In this document: positions 1 to 6,514 of the stretch, piece by piece
Layout of the letters: every line of letters starts with the position of its first letter
Numbering within the stretch: the stretch's first letter is position 1
NCBI GenBank assembly: GCA_009787435.1
Contig: WRFW01000167.1
Span: 1 to 8,682, forward strand
DNA: 8,682 nucleotides
Origin: Defluviitaleaceae bacterium
GTDB taxonomy: Bacteria; Bacillota; Clostridia; Lachnospirales; UBA5962
Reading direction: 5' to 3'
Made by a program: the position numbers and the translations under genes
Notes under the pieces: generated by a model
Databases searched by the model: none
Told to the model about the DNA's origin: nothing
Seen by the model: only the letters and a program-made list of their open reading frames with translations

Positions 1-1
1 A

Positions 2-18
2 CATTTATTTAACCCGCC
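2..18 (-). promoter_or_regulatory. Possible ribosome-binding site and start codon of the next gene (probably flhB)
   Basis: An ATG lies at 4-2 on the minus strand, preceded by GGCGGG at 18-13 with an 8-base spacer. This is the only plausible start between the fliR stop and the window edge. In Firmicute flagellar operons the gene after fliR is usually flhB, so this could be its start. Only one base beyond the ATG is visible, so the identity cannot be tested here. The GGCGGG is a weaker match to a Shine-Dalgarno site than those of the other genes in the operon, and the true start may lie outside the window. Confidence 0.3.
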
Positions 19-33
19 AAAGGTGGTTTTATA

Positions 34-43
34 CCCCCCCCCC
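34..43 (-). repeat. G10 homopolymer tract downstream of fliR
   Basis: Ten consecutive G's (minus strand) lie 10 bases after the fliR stop codon and 29 bases before the possible start codon at the left edge. The tract is outside any coding region I can support. A CCTCC directly after the fliR stop (53-49) could pair with part of the G run and form a small hairpin with a TGCTA loop. Runs of this length in such an AT-rich sequence are unusual and prone to slippage, either in the cell or during sequencing. A role in varying expression of the following gene is speculation. Confidence 0.8.
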
Positions 44-53
44 TAGCAGGAGG

Positions 54-863
54 CTACCCTTGCTCTAAAAAGAATATAAGATACTGTATCGCTCTGTAAG
101 CTTCGTTAAATAATGTTGTAAATACACTTGAAAACAAAGGCACAATAAAAACTAAAATTACAAGCCCAACTAAAATTCTTATCGGAATACCGACTACAAA
201 AACATTTAATTGCGGTATAATTTTAACCATAATGCCTAAAGCAATATTAAGAACTAGCATTGAGCCTATAAAAGGCATAGCAATTTGCACGCCCATATAA
301 AAGCTATTAATTATAACGTTTATCATATGAATACTTACAGCATTATTTAAAAAGCTAACTGTGCCTATAGGCACATGAATGAAACTGCTAAAAAGCTGCA
401 ATAAAATTCTATTAAAATTGCCGGTAATTATTAAAATAACCATTGCAGTCATATATAAAAGGTTACCGAAAACCGGAGCCTGAAACCCAGAAATAGGGTC
501 AAACATAGTAAGTTGATTATAGCCTATATTTTGCTCTATAAACTGCCCTGCTAGATATATTGCGGAAAAGACTATAAAAACTATATAAGCTTGTGCAAAG
601 CCGATTAAAAACTCTGTTAAGAGTAAGAAAAAAGCACCCCATATACTTTCACCAAAATAGACAACATCTGCAACTATAAAAAGTTCGCTAATATAAACTA
701 TAAACGCAAATGATATAGAAAAGAAAACTCTAACCATGGCGGGTATAGAATTAGCGGCAAAAACAGGCATAATTATAAAAAAGCCTAGCATACGCATAAG
801 TATTAATAAAAATATAGGTGCATTTGCGAAAACTTCAAGAAAATATGGGAAAGAGTCATTCAT
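54..863 (-). CDS. fliR: Flagellar export gate protein FliR
   Basis: FliR is an inner-membrane subunit of the flagellar type III export gate, where it assembles with FliP and FliQ into the helical core through which hook and filament subunits leave the cell. The 269-residue product has the usual family length and is almost entirely hydrophobic. Family landmarks are visible: R24 followed by GFF and a P-x-F near the N-terminus, the stretch LAGQFIEQNIG (104-114) followed by FDP (121-123), and PQLNVFVVGIPIRI (217-230) near the C-terminus. The ATG start is preceded by GCAAGG with a 7-base spacer, and the gene begins 13 bases after fliQ, so the two are very likely co-translated. It contains a single lysine (K214). 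It ends in TAG, so it is not fused to FlhB as in some clostridia. I am confident of the assignment. Confidence 0.96.
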   Translation of the reverse strand: MNDSFPYFLEVFANAPIFLLILMRMLGFFIIMPVFAANSIPAMVRVFFSISFAFIVYISELFIVADVVYFGESIWGAFFLLLTEFLIGFAQAYIVFIVFSAIYLAGQFIEQNIGYNQLTMFDPISGFQAPVFGNLLYMTAMVILIITGNFNRILLQLFSSFIHVPIGTVSFLNNAVSIHMINVIINSFYMGVQIAMPFIGSMLVLNIALGIMVKIIPQLNVFVVGIPIRILVGLVILVFIVPLFSSVFTTLFNEAYRAIQYLIFFLEQG

Positions 864-876
864 AATTAAACCTTGC

Positions 877-1155
877 TTAATTTAAACCTTGTATAATATT
901 TGGTATGCTGCCTAAAAGAGAGTTAACATATTCATAGAGAGTTGAAAGCATAAAATAGCCGAAAATTATTAACGAAAATAAAACGGCAACTATTTTAGGA
1001 ACGAATGCCATTGTTGGCTCTTGAATTGAAGTAACCGCTTGGAAAACACTAACTAACAAACCGACTACAAGCCCTAGCAAAAGCGGCGGTGCTGAAACTG
1101 CCAAAATAGTTAAAACACCGTTTCTAATTATATCGATTATAAGTTCTTGAGACAT
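877..1155 (-). CDS. fliQ: Flagellar export gate protein FliQ
   Basis: FliQ is the small membrane subunit of the flagellar export gate; in known structures several copies wrap around the FliP-FliR core. The product has 92 residues, close to the usual 89-90, with two hydrophobic hairpin segments at about 13-37 and 52-73. Between them is the family signature FQAVTSIQEPTMAFVPKI (38-55); the proline at residue 47 stands where many homologues have glutamine (QEQT). The ATG start has AGGAGA 11 bases upstream (1172-1167). The gene follows fliP after an 84-base gap that contains AT-rich inverted repeats, so it may be tuned separately from fliP, although co-transcription is most likely. Confidence 0.96.
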   Translation of the reverse strand: MSQELIIDIIRNGVLTILAVSAPPLLLGLVVGLLVSVFQAVTSIQEPTMAFVPKIVAVLFSLIIFGYFMLSTLYEYVNSLLGSIPNIIQGLN

Positions 1156-1182
1156 TCTTTTGTAATTCTCCTATTCTAACTA

Positions 1183-1199
1183 CCTAAAAAAAATTTAGG
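1183..1199 (-). repeat. Small inverted repeat in the fliP-fliQ gap
   Basis: The 84-base gap between fliP and fliQ holds CCTAAA and TTTAGG, a perfect 6-base inverted repeat around a five-T loop, about 11 bases before the fliQ ribosome-binding site. A second, purely AT inverted repeat (AAATTTTT against AAAAATTT) lies at 1219-1235. Neither is followed by a T run on the transcribed strand, so neither looks like an intrinsic terminator. They may be chance structures of AT-rich DNA or weak intercistronic hairpins. Confidence 0.35.
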
Positions 1200-1239
1200 A
1201 AAGGCTCATCGCAATTCCAAATTTTTTAAAAATTTAACT

Positions 1240-2082
1240 CTAAGGCAAAAACATAAATGTTTGTATTAACAGCCGGACGACTAAATTCCAGCCATCAACT
1301 AAAATAAATAGTAATATTTTGAAAGGAAGCGAAATCATAACTGGTGGAAGCATCATCATACCCATTGCCATTAACACCGAAGCAACGACCATATCTATTA
1401 CTATAAAAGGGATATATATGAAAAATCCAAATATGAACCCTATCGTTATTTCTGTTAATATAAATGCAGGTATTAATACACGAAGCGGTATATCATCATA
1501 AGTTTCATATTCTTCATCGCCTACTATATCTGCAAAAAGCCTTAAATTACTTTCCCATGCATTTGCAAGCATAAACCCACGCACTGGCTCCATTGCTGTG
1601 TCTATAGCTTCTTGCTGTGTTAGTTCCCCTGCCATATATGGCGTTATTGCATTTTCATGAACTTCTGTGATTATGGGTGCCATAACAAAGAAAGTAAGAA
1701 AAAGAGCCAAACCAATTAAAACCTGATTTGGCGGCATTTGCTGAGCACCTAAAGCGGAACGCACGAAGTGCAAAATTATTATTATTCTAGTGAAACCGGT
1801 TAGCATCATTAAAAGAGTTGGCGCTAACCCAATTAAAGTAAATAGAAAAATTGCTTGCACTGTGGAACTTGCAACTATATTTTCCCCGGCAATTGATATA
1901 TCAATTAAGGGGTCTTCTTCATCAAAAAGAACGAATGGCTCGGGAGGCAATAATTCATCTGCAAAATCTGCTAATTCTGTAGCCATTATTAAATATTGCG
2001 GTGATAATAAAATATTTAATGAAAAAGCCACAAATGAGAGTGCCAAGAAAATATTAACATATTTTTTAATTGCTCGTTTCAT
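1240..2082 (-). CDS. fliP: Flagellar export gate protein FliP
   Basis: FliP is the central membrane subunit of the flagellar type III export gate. The 280-residue product starts with a cleavable-looking signal peptide (basic MKRAIKK, then a hydrophobic stretch at about 9-27), as expected for FliP. It then has an acidic, extracytoplasmic N-terminal segment (about 35-72), which makes it somewhat longer than typical family members. The hallmark blocks follow: hydrophobic helices at about 76-107 and 119-139, an acidic loop (140-200), then IPAFILTEITIGFIFGFFIY, a methionine-rich MAMGMMMLPP (238-247) and SLPFKILLFILVDGWNLV (251-268). The methionine cluster corresponds to the gasket region of the closed gate in known structures. 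The ATG overlaps the end of fliO by 17 bases and has AGAGG about 9 bases upstream, so translation is probably coupled. Apart from the signal peptide, the only lysine is K255. Confidence 0.97.
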   Translation of the reverse strand: MKRAIKKYVNIFLALSFVAFSLNILLSPQYLIMATELADFADELLPPEPFVLFDEEDPLIDISIAGENIVASSTVQAIFLFTLIGLAPTLLMMLTGFTRIIIILHFVRSALGAQQMPPNQVLIGLALFLTFFVMAPIITEVHENAITPYMAGELTQQEAIDTAMEPVRGFMLANAWESNLRLFADIVGDEEYETYDDIPLRVLIPAFILTEITIGFIFGFFIYIPFIVIDMVVASVLMAMGMMMLPPVMISLPFKILLFILVDGWNLVVRLLIQTFMFLP

Positions 2083-2434
2083 TTTTATTGCCTCTAATAA
2101 AATTATTTAACATATTTTTAAAATCTGGCGTTTGTTGCCTTTCTTCTAAAACTATATCATGTTCGTCTATATTGCAGAGAAGATTAACGCTATCTTTTCC
2201 TGTGCCAATTAAAATATATTTTTCGCCTACTTTCAAAAGGAGGACAGAATTATTTTGCCCAACGCCTATACTTTCTATTATTTTTAAGTTTTTTCCAAAG
2301 CCCCTAAGCTTAGCACCTGCCACTAATTTAGTAACATAAATAGCCAAAACTATAACGAAAGCCAAAGAAAATAACAACATAATAACATTTGAAAACCCTA
2401 AGGCTGGTGTAAGGGCAAGCTGAGCGAAAATCAT
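2066..2434 (-). CDS. fliO: Flagellar assembly protein FliO (FliZ-like)
   Basis: FliO is a small membrane protein that helps FliP assemble into the export gate. The 122-residue product has a short non-cytoplasmic N-terminus, one transmembrane segment (about 15-35) and a basic cytoplasmic domain. The domain contains KIIESIGVGQNNSVLLLKVG and then EKYILIG, the core of the FliO/FliZ family, which packs hydrophobic strands around a conserved K-V-G-x-x-Y. The C-terminal tail (about 98-122) is polar and poorly conserved in the family. The start ATG overlaps the cheY stop (TAATG), with AAAGG upstream, so it is translationally coupled to cheY; its end overlaps fliP. It is shorter than Bacillus FliZ, which carries a signal peptide and a longer N-terminal region. 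Position between cheY and fliP matches the Firmicute gene order and supports the call. Confidence 0.9.
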   Translation of the reverse strand: MIFAQLALTPALGFSNVIMLLFSLAFVIVLAIYVTKLVAGAKLRGFGKNLKIIESIGVGQNNSVLLLKVGEKYILIGTGKDSVNLLCNIDEHDIVLEERQQTPDFKNMLNNFIRGNKNETSN

Positions 2435-2796
2435 TAGCCGATTACCTTTTGAACTGCCTCAATAACTCTTTCAGTTTGGAAAGGCTTAACTATAAAATCA
2501 CGAGCCCCCGCTTGAATACTTTCAACTACCATAGATTGCTGCCCCATAGCGGAACACATAACTATAACAGCATCTGCATCTACCGCTTTTATTCCTTTAG
2601 CTGCTGAAATGCCGTCCATTTCTGGCATTGTAATATCTAATATTGTTAAATCTGGTTTTAATTCTTTAAATTTTTCGATGGCTTGAATACCATTTTCTGC
2701 TTCACCAATTATTGTATAACCATTTTTCGTTAAGATGTCTTTTAACATCATTCTCATAAAAGCTGCATCATCAACTAAAAGTATATTTTTAGACAC
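2434..2796 (-). CDS. cheY: Chemotaxis response regulator CheY
   Basis: CheY is the single-domain response regulator that, when phosphorylated by CheA, binds FliM/FliY and changes flagellar rotation. The 120-residue product is a lone receiver domain with all key residues: the acidic pair D9-D10, the phospho-acceptor D54 (in LTILDITMPEMDG), the switch residue S82, F101 at the aromatic switch position, and K104 followed by P105. There is no output domain. The start is GTG (2796-2794) with AAAGGGG about 9 bases upstream; I see no better ATG. It lies between fliY and fliO, as in the Bacillus fla/che operon, and its stop overlaps the fliO start by one base. Phosphatase activity from the neighbouring FliY would complete the signal cycle. 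Confidence 0.95.
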   Translation of the reverse strand: MSKNILLVDDAAFMRMMLKDILTKNGYTIIGEAENGIQAIEKFKELKPDLTILDITMPEMDGISAAKGIKAVDADAVIVMCSAMGQQSMVVESIQAGARDFIVKPFQTERVIEAVQKVIG

Positions 2797-2830
2797 TGTA
2801 ATTTACCCCTTTCGATATGTGTTAGCGTAA

Positions 2831-3934
2831 TTAAATACGCAATTCTGGACTTATTATGCTCGTTACTCTAATACCAAAGTTTTCATCTATAACGACTACT
2901 TCCCCTTTGGCAACGTATTTTCCATTAACCAAAACGTCTATTGGCTCGCCGGCCAGTTTATTTAACTCTATTATTGTTCCCGGTGAAAATTCTAATATAT
3001 CTTTAATTCGTTTACTTGTTTTACCTAATTCAACTGTAACTTCAAGTGGCACATCCATTAAAATATTTATATTTTCTTTTCCTACTAATGCAGGGTTGCC
3101 CTCAAAACTTTGGAACTGAGCCAAAGAGGCATTTGCATTTTTTTGCACTGGTGATGAATACCCGCCGCTTCCCATATTAGTGTTACCCTCCATTTGATTT
3201 TGTTGATTTTGAATACCCGCCGCTTGCCCATTATTAGCTTGTGCTGTATTCTCTGTGGAATTATTTATGATATTTTTATTATTTTCTGAATTATCATCAC
3301 TAGGGAGCATAAAATCGCTAAGCTCACCTGCAAAACTTAGAGGTATAACTTGCATTATACTACTATTAATTAAATCACCTATAACAAGTTTAAAAACTAC
3401 GACTACTATTGGGTCGCCGCCGAAACCTATTGTGTCGTAAAAGTCTCCATCTTTTAAGTCTAATTCTTCGATTTGCGGAGTTGCAATATCTATTTTGCGA
3501 TTTATTAAAGTTGAAAGAGCTGTGGAAGAAGAGCCTATCATTTGGTTCATAGCTTCGCCAACTGCACTAATATCAATCTCGTTTAGTTTTTCATTTTCTT
3601 TACCACTAATATCACCATTGCCGCCCATCATTAAATCGACTATTATTTTAGCATCGGAGCTTTTTAAAATGAGAAGATTTGAGCCTTCAAGCCCAACTGT
3701 GTAATCAATTTTTGCACCTATACAAGGTCTATCATATGAATCTGATATTTCTTGCCAACTCATAACTTTTACGTGTGGTGTGTCTATAGAAACTTTTTGA
3801 TTAAGAAGTGTAGAAAGAGAAGTTGCAGCAGTTCCCATAGATATATTGCCTATTTCACCTAAAGTATCTGTTTGAATAGAAGTTAGCAAATCATTTTTAT
3901 ATTGTTCATCTTGCGACAGCGGTTTATCTGCCAT
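2831..3934 (-). CDS. fliY: Flagellar switch protein FliY (CheC-like phosphatase plus FliN domain)
   Basis: FliY replaces FliN in many Firmicutes: it forms part of the cytoplasmic C-ring and dephosphorylates CheY-P. The 367-residue product has four parts. Residues 1-12 include LSQDE, resembling the CheY-P-binding peptide at the FliM N-terminus. Residues about 15-205 form a CheC-like domain with two intact active-site motifs: D23-x3-E27-x2-N30 and S123-x3-E127-x2-N130. Residues about 212-275 are a low-complexity Asn/Gln/Gly/Ser linker. Residues about 288-367 form the FliN/SpoA domain, with LMDVPLEVTVELGKT and PIDVLVNGKYVAKGEVVVID. The ATG has a strong AAGGAGGGT (3949-3941) inside the last codons of fliM, three bases separating the fliM stop from the ATG, so the two ring proteins are coupled. 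No separate fliN is seen in the window. Confidence 0.96.
   Translation of the reverse strand: MADKPLSQDEQYKNDLLTSIQTDTLGEIGNISMGTAATSLSTLLNQKVSIDTPHVKVMSWQEISDSYDRPCIGAKIDYTVGLEGSNLLILKSSDAKIIVDLMMGGNGDISGKENEKLNEIDISAVGEAMNQMIGSSSTALSTLINRKIDIATPQIEELDLKDGDFYDTIGFGGDPIVVVVFKLVIGDLINSSIMQVIPLSFAGELSDFMLPSDDNSENNKNIINNSTENTAQANNGQAAGIQNQQNQMEGNTNMGSGGYSSPVQKNANASLAQFQSFEGNPALVGKENINILMDVPLEVTVELGKTSKRIKDILEFSPGTIIELNKLAGEPIDVLVNGKYVAKGEVVVIDENFGIRVTSIISPELRI
3155..3237 (-). repeat. Imperfect direct duplication in the FliY linker
   Basis: Two nearly identical segments, 3155-3180 (26 bases) and 3210-3237 (28 bases), lie within the fliY linker. They share a perfect 16-base block containing AAGCGGCGGGTATTCA on the coding strand, plus two 5-base blocks separated by single-base insertions. 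Because of the two insertions the spacing goes from 57 to 55 bases, so the shared block is read in two frames: QAAGIQ in the upstream copy and SGGYS in the downstream copy. This looks like a recent duplication in a linker under little constraint. Confidence 0.75.
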
Positions 3935-3937
3935 TTT

Positions 3938-4915
3938 TTAACCCTCCTTACCTACTAACTCTGTAATTTGTATTGCATTTTTACCACGGCTTATGCCGGG
4001 GTTAGCAGTAAACTTAAGCAAATCCCCCACCATTACATCTAAGCTAGAATTTATATAAGAATCTAAATGTATTATATCGCCTACTTGTAATGTTAAAAAA
4101 TCACTAACCATTATATTAGTTCTTCCGACTATTGCGGAAATATCTATATAAGTATTTTCTAGTTTATCTTCTAAGTCGTTTTTATATTCAGAGCTGTTCG
4201 TTTGAAGAGTCTGAGAAAACCAATTTGTAGTATTAAGTTTGTTTGCAATTGGCTCTATCACTATGTGTGGCAAACAAATATTTAAATAGCCGCTTATCTC
4301 CCCAACTTTCACATTTAAAGTTACGAGGGCTGTTATTTCATTTGGCGGCAGCACTTGTGCAAATTGAACATTTGTTTCAATAACGCTAAAACGAGGGTCT
4401 ATATTTGCTACACTTTCCCAAGCATCTGGCATTAAATTCAACATTTGCACAAAGAGCCTTTCAAGAAGCAGCTTTTCAATATCCGAAAAATCTCTTATAT
4501 CATTTAAAAGGTCTCCTTTGCCCCCTAAAATTCTATCAATAATAACATAGCCTATACTTGAAGAAAGCTCCATTATTATTCTACCTTTAAGCGGTTCAAA
4601 ATCTGCAAGGCACATTATAGTAGGGTTTGCTAAACTAAGGGAAAAATCTTTATAAGTGATTTGTTCTGAGTTAACAACTTCAATTTCAACACTTCTTCTT
4701 AAATAACCTGTAAGAAAAGTCGTTAGGGACCTGCCATAACTATCGAAAATAATTTCAAGAGTTCTTAGCTGCTCTTTGCTGAATTTTGAGGGTCTTGAAA
4801 AGTTATAATTAAGGACTGCATCGGCTGGTTTTATCGGCTCATCTAATTCTTTTTCACCAGAAGCCATAGAGTTTATTAATGCGTCAATCTGGTCTTGGGA
4901 TAGTGCCTCTCCCAC
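3938..4915 (-). CDS. fliM: Flagellar motor switch protein FliM
   Basis: FliM is the middle subunit of the cytoplasmic switch ring; it receives CheY-P and links the rotor to FliG. From the start chosen here the product has 325 residues, the usual length. It opens with GEALSQDQIDALI, the conserved CheY-P-binding peptide. The CheC-like middle domain (about 40-225) includes LKGRIIMEL, the loop LGGKGDLLND and LPPNEITALVTLNVKVGEI. The C-terminal SpoA domain (about 245-325) contains ISAIVGRTNIMVSDFLTLQVGD. I chose the GTG at 4915-4913 because AGGTGAT precedes it by 4 bases and FliM proteins normally begin just before the LSQ motif. The GTG three codons upstream (4924-4922) has no ribosome-binding site and follows a stop codon immediately. 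Its end contains the fliY ribosome-binding site. Confidence 0.95.
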   Translation of the reverse strand: MGEALSQDQIDALINSMASGEKELDEPIKPADAVLNYNFSRPSKFSKEQLRTLEIIFDSYGRSLTTFLTGYLRRSVEIEVVNSEQITYKDFSLSLANPTIMCLADFEPLKGRIIMELSSSIGYVIIDRILGGKGDLLNDIRDFSDIEKLLLERLFVQMLNLMPDAWESVANIDPRFSVIETNVQFAQVLPPNEITALVTLNVKVGEISGYLNICLPHIVIEPIANKLNTTNWFSQTLQTNSSEYKNDLEDKLENTYIDISAIVGRTNIMVSDFLTLQVGDIIHLDSYINSSLDVMVGDLLKFTANPGISRGKNAIQITELVGKEG

Positions 4916-4919
4916 TTTT

Positions 4920-4926
4920 ATCACCT
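4920..4926 (-). promoter_or_regulatory. fliM ribosome-binding site that decides the start
   Basis: AGGTGAT matches the extended Shine-Dalgarno sequence (AGGAGGTGAT is the full complement of the 16S tail) and lies 4 bases before the GTG at 4915-4913. It overlaps the upstream GTG at 4924-4922, which would have no site of its own. The in-frame TAG at 4927-4925 excludes any longer protein. Confidence 0.65.
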
Positions 4927-4940
4927 ACTTTTTTAGTAAT

Positions 4941-4975
4941 CGCGGTTTTAATAAACATTTTATAAATTTGCCGCG
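4941..4975 (-). repeat. GC-rich inverted repeat in the fliL-fliM gap
   Basis: The 88-base gap between fliL and fliM contains CGCGG and CCGCG, perfect 5-base inverted arms, separated by 25 bases of nearly pure A/T. They are the most GC-rich bases in the gap. A hairpin with AT pairing inside the loop is possible, but no T run follows, so it is not an intrinsic terminator. The structure ends about 15 bases before the fliM ribosome-binding site. Function unknown; chance is possible. Confidence 0.4.
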
Positions 4976-5012
4976 TCATCATTTTTTATAATTATAGCTA
5001 GGCAACTTCGCC

Positions 5013-5504
5013 TTATTGAACCATAATATCTATAATAAAAATATCTACAATTAAGTTTGTTTGAAATTCAGTTCTTAATCTATCTAAAATTGCTTGGGTT
5101 AAAAATGCCCGCCCGCCTATATCTAAGATTTGTTCGGCAGTCATCTCTCCTAAAACGTTTATTGCTATAGTTCTTACTACAGATTCTGCCCTGCCTAAAG
5201 TGTCCATAATAGTTGAACTATTTGGATGATTACCATCTATACCTATTTCAAAGTTAAAAGATACTCTTCTTGCTCCATCTGGACCTGTTAAAAGGTTTGT
5301 GTTAATAGGGTGTGATATTCTAAAAAATTCTAAATCTGCAACTTGAGTTGGTGTAATAGCTGCAACTATTTGGGAACCGCTTTCATCATCGCCCATGTTC
5401 ATAAAAAAGAATGCAAACACACCTACTACAAGCCCTATTAAAAGAACCATGAGTATAACTAAAACGAGCATCATTTTGCTGCCTTTATTTTTCTTTTCTT
5501 CCAC
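5013..5504 (-). CDS. fliL: Flagellar basal body-associated protein FliL
   Basis: FliL is a single-pass membrane protein that surrounds the stator units and modulates their activity. The 163-residue product has the standard layout: a short basic cytoplasmic tail (MEEKKNKGSK), one transmembrane segment (about 11-36) and an extracytoplasmic domain (about 55-163) with RVSFNFEIGID, a helix around 97-120, and the terminal LDRLRTEF then VDIFIIDIMVQ, matching the typical family ending. The start is GTG (5504-5502) with AGGAGA about 10 bases upstream. It is preceded by the longest intergenic stretch in the window, separating it from motB. All four lysines are in the cytoplasmic tail; the exported part uses only arginine. 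Confidence 0.93.
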   Translation of the reverse strand: MEEKKNKGSKMMLVLVILMVLLIGLVVGVFAFFFMNMGDDESGSQIVAAITPTQVADLEFFRISHPINTNLLTGPDGARRVSFNFEIGIDGNHPNSSTIMDTLGRAESVVRTIAINVLGEMTAEQILDIGGRAFLTQAILDRLRTEFQTNLIVDIFIIDIMVQ

Positions 5505-5642
5505 GTTTAATATGTCTCCTATTTTAATAAATTTTAATACTGCTTACGGATGAAAATTATTTTAGCTCACCCACGAAGATAGCCCAAAGAAAGTACTATC
5601 CTTAAAACACCTTTCTAAAAACTTAACAGTTTTTTGAGGCAC
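5505..5642 (-). promoter_or_regulatory. Structured motB-fliL intergenic leader
   Basis: This 138-base gap is large for the operon. Reading in gene direction it offers a hairpin AAAAACT-GTTA-AGTTTTT (5634-5617), then two interlocking stems, AGAAAG (5616-5611) with CTTTCT (5593-5588) and GATAG (5600-5596) with CTATC (5582-5578), whose order would give an H-type pseudoknot. Next comes GGGTGA (5572-5567) pairing with TCATCC (5553-5548), enclosing AAAA/TTTT. The fliL ribosome-binding site follows about 28 bases later. No known riboswitch consensus is recognised, no T-tailed terminator is present, and no convincing promoter is seen. It may be an internal regulatory leader or just spacer. Confidence 0.3.
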
Positions 5643-6512
5643 TTAATTGTTCACTTCAGTAACTAGTATCTCTACTCTTCTATTTTGTGCTCTTCCCTCT
5701 GGTGTTTCGTTTGTTGCTATAGGGTCATACTCGCCACGGCCTCTAATCTCTATTCTATATGGCGGTATTCCGTGATTGTTTATGAAAAACATTGCAACTG
5801 AGTGAGCTCTAGCATTTGAAAGCATCCAGTTATCTGGAAAAACTGGTGTGTTTATAGGAATATTGTCTGTATGCCCAGTTATCATAAGTTCAAACATTGG
5901 AAAATCATCAAAAATACTACCGAGTGCATTTAAAGCTTCAATTGAAGCTGGCACTAAAGCTGAAGAACCACTTGGGAAAAGCATATCTGGAAAAGTTATT
6001 AATATTTCGCCTGAATTTAAAACGGTTATTATAGGCCCATCTATTAAATCCTCTTGCCCTTGCTCGCCTGCTTGCCCCGCTATAGCGGCGGTTTGCCCTG
6101 TACCATCTCTTTCATCTGCTGTGCTGAAGCCTGCATGTGTGAAAGGGTTAGAAGTTTGAAGAAAGTTTGTTTCAAATTCTAAAATTAAAGCTTGCATATA
6201 TTCTGAAACATCGCCGCCATCTGCAGGCGGGTCTTCGTATCTTCCCTCATAAGGGGATATTGAAAAGGGGTCTAAAAAACCGATGCCAGGCGAAACATAT
6301 GCTTCAAAGCCATCGCCTGTATTTGGCTGCGTTATATTTATAACAGGGTTTCCAAAAGATTGAAGAACTTGAATGAACTGCTGTTCTTCTATGGTGCTCA
6401 TTCCAAAAAGCAAAACGAAAAATGTAAATAATACAGACATTAAATCTGCAAAGGAAGCTAGCCAAGGTTTTGAATCTCCGCTTTCTTCTTCAACTTTCCT
6501 GTTACTTCTCAT
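5643..6512 (-). CDS. motB: Flagellar stator protein MotB (PomB-like)
   Basis: MotB anchors the stator to peptidoglycan and carries the ion-binding aspartate. The 289-residue product has a short cytoplasmic N-terminus, a transmembrane helix (about 17-38) with WLASFADLMS placing the essential Asp at D23, an acidic linker (about 60-160) and an OmpA-type peptidoglycan-binding domain (about 165-285). The domain shows ITGHTDNIPI (211-220), NWMLSNARA (228-236) and GRAQNRRVEI (273-282). The WLA-x-FADLMS block resembles sodium-type PomB. It begins two bases after the motA stop, with its ribosome-binding site (AGGTGA) inside the motA end, so the pair is coupled. There is no lysine after residue 15. The coupling ion is inferred, not shown. 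Confidence 0.96.
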   Translation of the reverse strand: MRSNRKVEEESGDSKPWLASFADLMSVLFTFFVLLFGMSTIEEQQFIQVLQSFGNPVINITQPNTGDGFEAYVSPGIGFLDPFSISPYEGRYEDPPADGGDVSEYMQALILEFETNFLQTSNPFTHAGFSTADERDGTGQTAAIAGQAGEQGQEDLIDGPIITVLNSGEILITFPDMLFPSGSSALVPASIEALNALGSIFDDFPMFELMITGHTDNIPINTPVFPDNWMLSNARAHSVAMFFINNHGIPPYRIEIRGRGEYDPIATNETPEGRAQNRRVEILVTEVNN

Positions 6513-6514
6513 AT

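Noticed and set aside
1..56. FliR-FlhB fusion as known in some clostridia
   Set aside because: The frame after the TAG stays open for 18 codons, but the stop codon is clear and the following residues (PPARGGGYKTTFGGLNKC) do not resemble the start of FlhB.
4991..4996. TATAAT on the minus strand upstream of fliM as a -10 box
   Set aside because: No -35 hexamer better than three of six matches lies 16-18 bases upstream, and TATAAT is common by chance in such AT-rich DNA.
5596..5630. Sigma-28-type promoter before fliL (TTAAGTTTTT as -35)
   Set aside because: No GCCGATA-like -10 element occurs at the proper spacing; the best candidate, AAGGATAG, is a poor match and about three bases too far.
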